DNA from: JSC-12 sp033764965
GTDB taxonomy: Bacteria; Cyanobacteriota; Cyanobacteriia; Leptolyngbyales; Leptolyngbyaceae
Length of the DNA: 64,000 nt
Assembly (NCBI GenBank): GCA_033764965.1
Contig: JANRIN010000090.1
Span: 62,001 to 126,000, forward strand
Direction: 5' to 3'
This document shows, in pieces, positions 35,025 to 42,649 of this stretch; within the stretch, counting starts at the first letter, position 1, and the number at the start of each line of letters is the position of its first letter. The translations under genes and the position numbers were made by a program. Below the pieces are notes generated by a model. The model worked only from the letters and a program-made list of their open reading frames with translations, was not told the origin of the DNA and searched no databases.

Positions 35025-36815
35025 TTGCCAGCACTCGACGCTCAAACGCCACTCTCGTCCGAATTCTGTCAGGAGGTTTTTCCGTTGTTTACAGAGCAGC
35101 CCGCTCCACCCCCCGCGATCGCTGAGGTTCAAACCCACCAAGCCGATGCCGCCGCTTCTCAAGCACCCCCCACCCCTGCTCCGGTTCGCGTCGCAACCCC
35201 AGAAGTGTTAACTCCAGTGTCGGCTCCTCCTGCACCAGAGCCAGTCGTGGCTCCAGCCGCCAGTAGCGAACCTGCTCCTGCCGCCGCGCCCGCCCTGGCT
35301 CCATCCCCACCCACCCAGAAAGAAGCAGGGGATACCGCCAAAGCCCAACGGCAAAAAGAAGTCGAGCAGACCTTACTTGAACTTACCAGCAAAGCCAGAG
35401 CCAAGCAGAAAGAACAACAGGAGCAGCAAGCCGCAGCCGATGCCGCCAAGTATGCCGAATCTGGTGAACTGGAGGCAGCGGAGCAGGTAATCAACAATCC
35501 CGCCCTGCCTGCAAATGTGCGAGCGGCTTTGCTGAAACGGCTGCAAGCAAAACAAGCGAAAAAAGGGAACCCTGGTTTAACTGCTAAAAAAACAACCCCT
35601 TCCACAAATGCAGCCTCGTCTCGCTCTAGCGCAAGCGGCATCTCAAGCCCTTCTGGGTATACGTCCAGTTCAGCTAGAGATTATTCCTCTGCGCCGATCG
35701 TACCCTTAACTCAAGCTCAGATGAGAGTGCGCCTGGGGCAGTTGTTTGGGCGCAATTTAGATTTTGCCTTTCCCCTGTCCATTCCGGCTCCCATCACGTC
35801 TCTGTTTGGTTGGCGCATTCACCCCATCAGCGGATCTCCTCGATTTCACCGGGGGATTGATTTTGGCGCACCGATGGGAACGCCGATCATTGCAGCCAAG
35901 GCAGGACGAGTCGAAACGGCGGCTGAGATGGATGGGTATGGCTTAACCGTGACTCTGCGCCACGCGGCTGCTCACCAAACCCTGTATGCTCATATGTCCC
36001 AGATTTTTGTGCAACCTGGGGAAGCGGTTAAGAAGGGGCAATTGCTGGGGTTGGTGGGCAGTACTGGAAATTCAACCGGACCTCACCTGCACTTTGAAGT
36101 TCATGAGCTGACGACGGAAGGTTGGGTTGCCCTAGATCCCTCGATCGCCCTGAATAGCGCGATCGCCCTGGCTCAAAACTCCGAAGGGCAGGCTTTAGCA
36201 TCAAGCAAACCGAAAGCATTCAACTTGGCATTGTCTGGACTGTTGGATATTAATCCACCCGCCCCCACCCTCACCAGAGTGAACTTTAGCAATACGGTGC
36301 TTGCGAGTTTGTTACCTCAGACTGCACCCACTCAGAACAAATCCTTGAGTGAGATGCAAGTGCCGCTCACCCTGCTTCCTCCTGCCATTCCAGAGTTGAG
36401 TTGGTTAATTTCACCGATCGTCGAAAATCTCGCCGCAGAATTAACCATTCCGCTGCTTGGGCTAGAAGCCTTATCGAATACGGTTTCATTTAACCCAGTG
36501 CCTGCCCTGACGAATTTGCCCGTATCCGTTGAGGCAACTCCCAACCTGGCATTTGCTCCAAAAGCAGTTCACTCAAAAAGTATTGTTTCTTCTGCAAATG
36601 TGCGGTTGGCAATGACGAAACCATTGGCGGGTCTAACCCTGCCAGAGCAAACACCCGGAACTGGACAATTCCAACCTGGACAACCATTGCCTCCCGTCCA
36701 AGCATTACCAGCCCTGCCCGTGTCCGCAAACCCCCAAACCTTGAGCCTGCAAGGAAATGCTGCAAAACGTTTGCAACTGAGCAGCAAACGCATTAAGCCC
36801 TTGGATGGAGGCTAG
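35025..36815 (+). CDS. M23 family peptidoglycan endopeptidase
   Basis: A 596-residue protein. Residues 1-115 are Pro/Ala-rich; about 115-185 is a charged helical stretch (QKEVEQTLLELTSKARAKQKEQQ) and then a Ser/Thr linker. The LytM-type zinc peptidase domain covers about 245-370: first metal ligands in FHRGIDFGAPMGTPI, and HLHFEVHE with the HxH ligands. It should cut the peptide crosslinks of peptidoglycan in the periplasm. The C-terminal 220 residues are Pro/Ala/Leu-rich and unrecognised. The start used is TTG; no signal peptide is seen, so the true start may lie upstream (open to 34974). Confidence 0.85.
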   Translation: MPALDAQTPLSSEFCQEVFPLFTEQPAPPPAIAEVQTHQADAAASQAPPTPAPVRVATPEVLTPVSAPPAPEPVVAPAASSEPAPAAAPALAPSPPTQKEAGDTAKAQRQKEVEQTLLELTSKARAKQKEQQEQQAAADAAKYAESGELEAAEQVINNPALPANVRAALLKRLQAKQAKKGNPGLTAKKTTPSTNAASSRSSASGISSPSGYTSSSARDYSSAPIVPLTQAQMRVRLGQLFGRNLDFAFPLSIPAPITSLFGWRIHPISGSPRFHRGIDFGAPMGTPIIAAKAGRVETAAEMDGYGLTVTLRHAAAHQTLYAHMSQIFVQPGEAVKKGQLLGLVGSTGNSTGPHLHFEVHELTTEGWVALDPSIALNSAIALAQNSEGQALASSKPKAFNLALSGLLDINPPAPTLTRVNFSNTVLASLLPQTAPTQNKSLSEMQVPLTLLPPAIPELSWLISPIVENLAAELTIPLLGLEALSNTVSFNPVPALTNLPVSVEATPNLAFAPKAVHSKSIVSSANVRLAMTKPLAGLTLPEQTPGTGQFQPGQPLPPVQALPALPVSANPQTLSLQGNAAKRLQLSSKRIKPLDGG

Positions 36816-36857
36816 AACGCGATGAGACAAAACTTGGACTTAGAATCGTGGAGACAA

Positions 36858-36968
36858 TAACATCCGGAGTTTGCCATGCTGAACAAGGGGAGCGCAGTGA
36901 AGCATCTCTGCGATTCTGAGCGGTTAGCGAAGAATGACAACTTCTCGATGTTAATCAATTCTCATTCC
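36858..36968. repeat. 111-bp repeat element, copy B (inverted relative to copy A)
   Basis: The element starts TAACATCCGGAGTTTGCC and ends CTCATTCC. See copy A at 33701. The two copies bracket the methyltransferase and M23 genes in inverted orientation. The core TTCTGAGCGGTTAGCGAAGAA differs from copy A at two positions once its flip is allowed for. Confidence 0.9.
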
Positions 36969-36998
36969 TTACCGAAAATCCCCTAGTTGTGCAACAGC

Positions 36999-37877
36999 AT
37001 GACTTCATCCTGGACACCACAACCCACAGAGGACGGCTCATTCACGTTCTTTTCAGAGGAATTTGGGGAGACGTTTCATAGCCATCATGGGGCAAAAACT
37101 GAAGCCTTCCAGAAGTTTGCCGATGCCACAAACTTATCGGCTCAAGCGACTCAGCCATCCGTGCGGTTACTAGATGTGTGTTATGGCTTGGGCTACAACA
37201 CTGCCGCTGCGCTGGAAACCATTTGGGCAATGAATCCAGTTTGTGAGGTGGAATGGGTCGGGCTGGAACTGGATGCAACAGTGCCCCAAGCCGCGATCGC
37301 CCCTGCCTTTTTGCGGCTTTGGTCTGCTCCCGTGCAGACGGCTTTACAGGCGATCGCCAACAACTATCAGCATCACAGTTCAACCTTGAACGCTCGGTTG
37401 CTGCTGGGAGATGCCCGCCACACGATTCAACCCCTGGCTGAGAGTGGCTTTCAAGCAGATGCTATTTTTTTCGATCCCTTTTCACCCCGTCGCTGTCCCC
37501 AACTTTGGACAGTGGATTTTTTTACCTGGGTGGCGCGGTGTTTGGCTCCCACCGGCACTCTAGCGACCTATTCCCGATCGGCTTCAGTCCGATCTGCCCT
37601 CCTGGAAGCGGGCTTTTGCATTGGCACCATTCCCCTTGGCGATCGCCATTTGCCTCACGAGTGGGCGCAGGGAACCGTTGCTGGCTTTGATCCGCGATCG
37701 CTCCATCCCTTATCTCCAATGGAACAGGAACACCTGCAAACACGAGCCGCCATTCCCTACCGCGATCCGACCTTGAGCGACTCAGCCCCAGAGATCCATG
37801 CCCGCCACCAACAAGAGCAGCATTCATCTCATCGCGAATCCACATCCAATTGGCGGCGACGGTGGGGCATTGAATGA
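36999..37877 (+). CDS. mnmD: tRNA 5-methylaminomethyl-2-thiouridine methyltransferase, MnmD-type
   Basis: A 292-residue protein of the MnmC2 (DUF752) family. It starts TSSWTPQPTEDGSFTFFSEE and has SAM motif LLDVCYGLGYNTAAALE (about 52-68). IFFDPFSPRRCPQLWTVDFF and ATYSRSASVRSALLEAGF are family signatures. It methylates the wobble uridine side chain in tRNAs read by MnmE/MnmG. Only the methyltransferase is present; the FAD-dependent oxidase half found in E. coli MnmC is absent, as is usual in cyanobacteria. The ATG at 36999 is preferred over an in-frame TTG at 36987. Confidence 0.88.
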   Translation: MTSSWTPQPTEDGSFTFFSEEFGETFHSHHGAKTEAFQKFADATNLSAQATQPSVRLLDVCYGLGYNTAAALETIWAMNPVCEVEWVGLELDATVPQAAIAPAFLRLWSAPVQTALQAIANNYQHHSSTLNARLLLGDARHTIQPLAESGFQADAIFFDPFSPRRCPQLWTVDFFTWVARCLAPTGTLATYSRSASVRSALLEAGFCIGTIPLGDRHLPHEWAQGTVAGFDPRSLHPLSPMEQEHLQTRAAIPYRDPTLSDSAPEIHARHQQEQHSSHRESTSNWRRRWGIE

Positions 37878-38521
37878 AAGGAACGGGTTGCCGCAATTTC
37901 TGGGGTTGCTGGACGTAAATCTGCTTTCCCTCATCCCACCCTCTCCCCAAGGAAAAGGGCGCTAGAATCCGGTTCTATCGCCCATTGGGAGAGAGAGAGG
38001 GGGAGGGCGGCTTTGGCTGTCTATCTTTGTTCAGCAAAGCCCGATTTCTTCAGGAAATTGAGTTACTCCTATCTCAGCTTGTTGAGCCAAATCTAGCCCG
38101 ATCGCTGGCTCGGTTGATTGAACCTCTGGTGAGACAGGATCAGGATCAAGAATCAGGGTTGGTGCATCGTTGATGGAAATGTCACTGAATAAACTGTTTA
38201 GGGGGCGATCGTTAGCTAGCAGTTTCATAAGTTTTAGGGCTTAGTGCAATCCTTACCCTGCTATCATCGCCAAATCAGCCCATCTTAATAGTGATAGCCA
38301 TCCCGTGCTCTGATGCGTTTCAGCACTCAATTCAGGTGAGGCGAAACAGCCCACGATGCAGCCTCAATCATCAGCAAGCGAGACCTGGATCACATAGTGA
38401 CTCAAAGTTATCTTTTGTAACAATCCCTACCTTTCGATACACAGTGACCTCACTCCTGAGTCGGTTTGTTCTCCGGTTTAGCCTTGGTAGGGTTATTTGC
38501 AGTGAGATTAGGAGGTTATTC
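37878..38521. other. Intergenic region with C/G-rich repeat upstream of the carotenoid protein
   Basis: About 640 bases. Between 37930 and 38006 there is an imperfect inverted repeat with CCCTCTCCCC on one side and GGGAGAGAGAGAGGG on the other, a common dispersed type. Open frames on both strands at 37985-38228 look partly coherent but I could not decide between them. The remainder should hold the carotenoid protein promoter. Confidence 0.6.
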
Positions 38522-39022
38522 ATGACGTTTACTCAATCCAATACAGCAAACGACGTACTACAAGCGCTGCAAAGTTTAGACACAGACCAGCAGTTAGCGC
38601 TGTTTTGGTACTTATATAAGGAAATGGGAGATTCCATCACCCCTGCGGCTCCTGGTGCCAGTACAGTTTCTCCTGAAATTGCAGAAGGTTTGCTGAACCA
38701 GGTCCTGGAATTGTCCCACGAAGAACAATTGCAACTCCAACGAGACTTGATTGAGCGCAAAAATAGCTTGATTGCGCGTGAATATGGTGCGTTGGGCGAC
38801 ACAACTAAGCTGCTGTTCTGGTATCGGTTAGCTCAGGAAATGGACACAAATCGGGTGATTCCTTTCCCTGCAAACTATCAACTTTCCGAACAAGCACAGC
38901 CAGTGTTTGAACAAATCAAGCAGTTGGATTTTGGTCAACAGATTACTGTGTTCCGTGATTATGTGTCTCCAATGGGCGTGGATCCCAACACCGCAGAGCA
39001 CGACAGCGAAACAGGACTGTAA
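38522..39022 (+). CDS. Helical carotenoid protein (OCP N-terminal domain homologue)
   Basis: A 166-residue single-domain homologue of the orange carotenoid protein N-terminal domain. Conserved carotenoid-contact residues are seen: W29 and Y32 in LFWYLYKEMG (OCP W41, Y44), W100 in LLFWYRLA (OCP W110), and R145 in ITVFRD (OCP R155). The OCP N-terminal arm and the C-terminal NTF2-like sensor domain are absent. Such proteins bind a keto-carotenoid and quench singlet oxygen or phycobilisome excitation, depending on clade, which I cannot decide by eye. The ATG at 38522 has a strong AGGAGG site; the frame is open upstream but this is the family start. No C-terminal-domain homologue is adjacent. Confidence 0.92.
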   Translation: MTFTQSNTANDVLQALQSLDTDQQLALFWYLYKEMGDSITPAAPGASTVSPEIAEGLLNQVLELSHEEQLQLQRDLIERKNSLIAREYGALGDTTKLLFWYRLAQEMDTNRVIPFPANYQLSEQAQPVFEQIKQLDFGQQITVFRDYVSPMGVDPNTAEHDSETGL

Positions 39023-39338
39023 GTAGGGTCGTGAGATAGCAGGGACATCCATCTAATTTCGATACGCTATAGACTAAGATCCCCCTGCCTTCGGCATCCC
39101 CCTTGAGTAAGCGGGATTAAGGGGGATCGAGGCAACGAACAAATCCCTTAGACTGTGTAAGTCCTGGTTCGTGAAAAGCTTTGGGCTTTGTGGCAAAAAT
39201 TAAGAGACTTGTTGCGATCGTCCACCTCGATCGCACCTCACTATCTCAGAAACAGCAGGGCTTTTGCAGGTTTAGCCTGATAAGATTCACGTTACCAGAG
39301 CATGGCATAATAATCCGACTGTTCTGTGCTCCTGTGTC
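39023..39338. repeat. Intergenic region with GATCCCCCT hairpin repeat (39078-39128)
   Basis: GATCCCCCT at 39078 and AGGGGGATC ending at 39128 form a 9-bp stem enclosing CTTCGGCATCCCCCTTGAG-like sequence. It belongs to a dispersed cyanobacterial repeat type. It may help terminate the carotenoid protein transcript, though no T-run follows. Nothing else is recognised in the 316 bases. Confidence 0.75.
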
Positions 39339-40376
39339 ATGCGTCCTTTGCCTAATGTTTCCGCTGATCTGGTTCCAGCCGCGCTAAACGGTGGCAGTCC
39401 GCTGCATTTCCAGTTGCCGGATCCAGAAGACGATCGCATCGCGGATCACGATTTTCAGCAGCAAGTGGAGCAGGCGTGGCAGGTTTGTGATCGTTTTGAT
39501 TTGCAAACGGATATCTGGCGGGGACGGATTTTGCGAGTTGTGCGCGATCGCGAAAAGCGTAGTGGAGATGGACGAGGAACAGGGTTTTTGAACTGGCTGA
39601 AGGATCGAGAAATTAGCAAAAGTCAGGCATACGCCTTGATTGAAGTGGCGAACAGCGCGGATACCTTGCTGGAGGGGGGTTATCTGGAACCGGAAGATGT
39701 GAACCAGTTCAGTAAACGAGCTTTTGTGGAAACAGCTCACAGTGCGCCAGAAGTTCAGCAAATGGTCAGTGACGCGGCGCGACGGGGCGATCGCATCACG
39801 CGGCGCGAAGTTCGGCAGCTATCCGACGAGTGGACAGCGATGACCTCTGATTTGATTCCAGAACCATTGCGGGAAAAGGCAGCAGATCACACCCTGCCAA
39901 CTCGTTACCTGGCTCCCTTAGTCAAAGAGATGCAAAAGTTACCAGAAACCCATCAGACCACGTTGAAGGAAGCGATCGCCGAAACGCCTGATGTGGATAC
40001 GGTCAAACAAGTTACCGCAGAAGCTCGCTACTTAGCCAAATACCTGGAGGCAGCAGCGAGAGTGCAGGCGTTGACGAATGAATCGTTAAACCTGGAATTG
40101 GCGTTGGAGGAAGCCCTGCGAATCGGCAGTCTGAGCGCTACAGCGGATTTGGTGAATCATGCAGCCCAAATGGAACAACTTGCAGCTAAACTCTTTCTGA
40201 CCTGGAAGCGATTAAATAGCCTGTCGGAACGGGTTTATCTCGATAGTGGCGAAAGTACGCCCCATTTGCGGACTCTCTTGAGTTGCTTGGGCAACCTGAC
40301 GAACGAAATAATTGAAACGCCTCTGGACGATATGAGCGATCGCCTAATTCGGATTCAAGTGCTTCAGGAATCTTGA
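39339..40376 (+). CDS. Conserved hypothetical protein with DUF3102-like N-terminal region
   Basis: A 345-residue soluble helical protein. Residues about 35-110 contain LRVVRDREKRSGDGRGTGFLNWLKDREISKSQAYALIEVA, which resembles the DUF3102 and ParB-like region of phage or plasmid proteins where a helix-turn-helix follows. The C-terminal 150 residues are long helices (ALEEALRIGSLSATADLVNHA). It could be a DNA-binding or regulatory protein; this is inference. The gene is separated by 316 bases from the carotenoid protein gene and lies 56 bases before a convergent small gene. Confidence 0.65.
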   Translation: MRPLPNVSADLVPAALNGGSPLHFQLPDPEDDRIADHDFQQQVEQAWQVCDRFDLQTDIWRGRILRVVRDREKRSGDGRGTGFLNWLKDREISKSQAYALIEVANSADTLLEGGYLEPEDVNQFSKRAFVETAHSAPEVQQMVSDAARRGDRITRREVRQLSDEWTAMTSDLIPEPLREKAADHTLPTRYLAPLVKEMQKLPETHQTTLKEAIAETPDVDTVKQVTAEARYLAKYLEAAARVQALTNESLNLELALEEALRIGSLSATADLVNHAAQMEQLAAKLFLTWKRLNSLSERVYLDSGESTPHLRTLLSCLGNLTNEIIETPLDDMSDRLIRIQVLQES

Positions 40377-40432
40377 TCCGGGATAAAAAGCTGGAAAAGT
40401 TGTGAAGAGCAAGATTTCATCAGAAGCTTGAA

Positions 40433-40621
40433 CTATGGAGTAGGAACTAATTGAATCCGACCAGCATCCATTTCAGACATCAGTAACTCTAGAGCTTCAA
40501 AATCAGCCTCAGAAATGTGCCCTAAACGAGTTAACTCATAGTTAATCTCGTTCTCAATCCGAGGTGTTAACTTTTTGATATGTAAAGCTTCTTCCACTAA
40601 CCGACGGATAATACTGTTCAT
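40433..40621 (-). CDS. Small conserved hypothetical protein, 62 residues
   Basis: A 62-residue acidic helical protein (MNSIIRRLVEEALHIKKL, then LTRLGHISEADFEALELLMSEMDAG). The clean helical pattern and an ATG at 40621 support a real gene. Similar short proteins occur in cyanobacteria without assigned role. It is convergent with the 345-residue gene, 56 bases apart. Confidence 0.62.
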   Translation of the reverse strand: MNSIIRRLVEEALHIKKLTPRIENEINYELTRLGHISEADFEALELLMSEMDAGRIQLVPTP

Positions 40622-41103
40622 TGGGCAACTTGCAGAACTCCATATAATAAAATTGTCCGATGAATATACAAAAGGACGAGTGATCAGAACTAGGAAATGG
40701 TGTGATTTGGGTCACTGATTGATTTCAGCCCTATATTACCGACCACACGAAAAAAGGCTAAACAAACATATGAAACTTTGCATGAACGTTAAGATAAGGT
40801 CACAGAAATGAATGACAAAATGTGGGGAAAATCAAAAAAACTCCAGCTTTAAACTGGAGCTTTTTTTGTAAGGATCGCTGAATTAAACAGGAATTAATAA
40901 CTTTGTAGACACTTTACGGATGCTATTAACCCATCAGTATCTACTCCTGCAGATTATAAAAGCTCATCTGGGTTGCGTAGGATGCCCCATGCAACGTTGG
41001 AATGTCCCGTTGGGCTGACTGAGGCGAGTGCCACGATCGCCAGTAATACCCTGCGCCAATGCCAAATCTTTTGTTGCCAGATCCACAAATTATTGCCTGA
41101 ATT
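40622..41103. ncRNA. Intergenic region with an orphan terminator; possible small RNA near 40680-40867
   Basis: No protein-coding gene is supported. At 40834-40867 a strong bidirectional terminator is present: AAAAAAA, then CTCCAG/CTGGAG arms, then TTTTTTT. No + strand gene lies just before it: the nearest, at 39339-40376, ends 458 bases upstream beyond a - strand gene. A transcript starting between about 40640 and 40780 and ending here would be a small RNA. No known RNA family is recognised, and strand is undecided. Confidence 0.35.
40834..40867. terminator. Bidirectional intrinsic terminator
   Basis: Seven A, the stem CTCCAG (loop CTTTAAA) CTGGAG, then CTTTTTTT; GCTTTAAACTGGAGC also gives extended pairing. 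It works on paper on both strands. On the - strand it would end the TPR gene stopping at 41104, 237 bases away. Confidence 0.9.
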
Positions 41104-41574
41104 CTAGTTGAGCTTGAGGGTACATTCTAAAATCAATCGCTGGTTTTCCAACGAGAAAGGCTGAACACTCAAAGCACTACGAAATGCCTGGATCGCAGAA
41201 TGATAATTACCCAGGGCAATGTAACAAAGACCCAGTCCGTGAAGTGCGCCGAAGTGAAACGGATTCAAGCGAATTACTTCCTCACAGTCCGAAATCGCTT
41301 CCCAATAACGCCCTTGAACATAATGCAAAACAGCACGACGATTCCATGCCTCAGCAAAGTCAGGCTGTTGACTAATCAACTTGTTCAACAGTTCTTCGGC
41401 TCTACAGAAATCTCGCAGTTCCAGCAGTAGTTGGGCACGCCGCAGAGCTTCTAAGCCCACCATGCCTTTCTGCTCAAACCATAATCGCCACAGATCACGA
41501 GTTGCTTGATCCCGGACGGCTTCGTTTGCATCCTTTAAGTCTTCAAGTAAAAAAGAAACAACTGACTCGTTCAT
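41104..41574 (-). CDS. TPR repeat protein with helical N-terminal repeat
   Basis: A 156-residue protein. Two tetratricopeptide repeats lie at about residues 78-145 (AWNRRAVLHYVQGRYWEAISDCEEVIRLNPF and ALHGLGLCYIALGNYHSAIQAFRSAL). The first 60 residues are helical with a HEAT-like LKDANEAVRDQATRDLWRLWF segment. It probably binds a protein partner. The start used is the ATG at 41574 (MNESVVSF); the frame stays open to 41670 with a less protein-like extension. It stands alone. Confidence 0.8.
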   Translation of the reverse strand: MNESVVSFLLEDLKDANEAVRDQATRDLWRLWFEQKGMVGLEALRRAQLLLELRDFCRAEELLNKLISQQPDFAEAWNRRAVLHYVQGRYWEAISDCEEVIRLNPFHFGALHGLGLCYIALGNYHSAIQAFRSALSVQPFSLENQRLILECTLKLN

Positions 41575-41773
41575 TGCCCTCAACCGCTTGCCAAAAGTTG
41601 TTAGTAGAAGAATGAAAACTATTCTGTTCGTATTGTGGAGTGATCTTCTAATAGAATCTACTGGATTCATAAACTCTTGCTGAATGTAAGTAATTCTAGT
41701 GAGTTTGAGGCATTGAGATTTACTGCAACTTCATAAATGTTGTGAGGAAAACACTCTTCAGAAGTGAAATCAC

Positions 41774-42640
41774 TCATCCAGACTTATCTTTAGATAGATT
41801 CTTTGTCAAAGTGATATCTGGAAATCGGTGAAGCCACCGATCGATGTCTATCAGGACAGAATTGGCAACCTCCCAGGGGAAGAGATGGGCAGTATTGGCA
41901 TAACAGATCCACTCCACAATCGGCAACTGCTTGACCATTGCCTGACTGGAGGCAGCAGTAATATGCCGATCGCAATCTCCCGCTAACACAAGACAGGGAC
42001 AGTGAATTTGGGATAAATCAGACAGGCGATCGTAGCCCTGGTTGATGGCACTGAACAAAGCGCGAGCAGCTTGACGAGAAGTTTGCAGGTAGGCAGGCAT
42101 CGCTTCACGGGCAAGATACCCATAGGTTTCGGGGGTGTGTTGTTGCACCAGATAGCGATACAGCGATCGCTTGCCAAACGTATCAATATTCCACTGCCAT
42201 CCGGGTTTAATCCGGTTCAGAATTGAGGCAATTCCCGTCAGGACGTTATCCTGCCAGGTAATAGGGGGATGGTTTCCCCAGGGGCGAGCAGACGTTGCAA
42301 CCAGAATTAAGCCGCTTACGCGATCGGGGAATCTCAGTGCCATCTCGATCGCCAGAATTCCGCCCAAGGACCAACCCAGGATCAAGCAGCGATCAATCTG
42401 CTGTTGATCCAGCAGGTGTTCCAAATCAGTCAAATGATCGGTCATCTCAAAGTCTGTTTGGGTGCGACTTTTGCCATAGCCGCGCAAATCGGGCGCGATC
42501 GTCTTAAACCGTTTAGAGAGATGATTCGTAAACACTCCCATGCTGGCTCCAGAACCGGGATGCCCATGTAAGCAAAGGATGGGATAGCCTTCTCCCTGCA
42601 CCAGAACGTTAAGCTGAAAACTGGATGCGGCATTTTGCAT
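41774..42640 (-). CDS. Alpha/beta hydrolase
   Basis: A 288-residue alpha/beta hydrolase. The oxyanion loop is HGHPGSG (about 25-31), the nucleophile S91 lies in GWSLGG, the acid is the Asp in GDCDRH and the base the His in NTAHLFPWE near the end. It resembles haloperoxidase/MhpC-type hydrolases that act on small esters or C-C bonds; substrate unknown. It is followed directly upstream (by 9 bases) by the P-type ATPase gene on the same strand, so they may share a transcript. Confidence 0.85.
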   Translation of the reverse strand: MQNAASSFQLNVLVQGEGYPILCLHGHPGSGASMGVFTNHLSKRFKTIAPDLRGYGKSRTQTDFEMTDHLTDLEHLLDQQQIDRCLILGWSLGGILAIEMALRFPDRVSGLILVATSARPWGNHPPITWQDNVLTGIASILNRIKPGWQWNIDTFGKRSLYRYLVQQHTPETYGYLAREAMPAYLQTSRQAARALFSAINQGYDRLSDLSQIHCPCLVLAGDCDRHITAASSQAMVKQLPIVEWICYANTAHLFPWEVANSVLIDIDRWLHRFPDITLTKNLSKDKSG

Positions 42641-42649
42641 AAGGGTTTC

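Noticed and set aside
35159..35641. 160-codon - strand frame rich in Ala, Gly, Cys, Ser
   Set aside because: It is antisense to the Pro/Ala-rich N-terminal part of the M23 peptidase.
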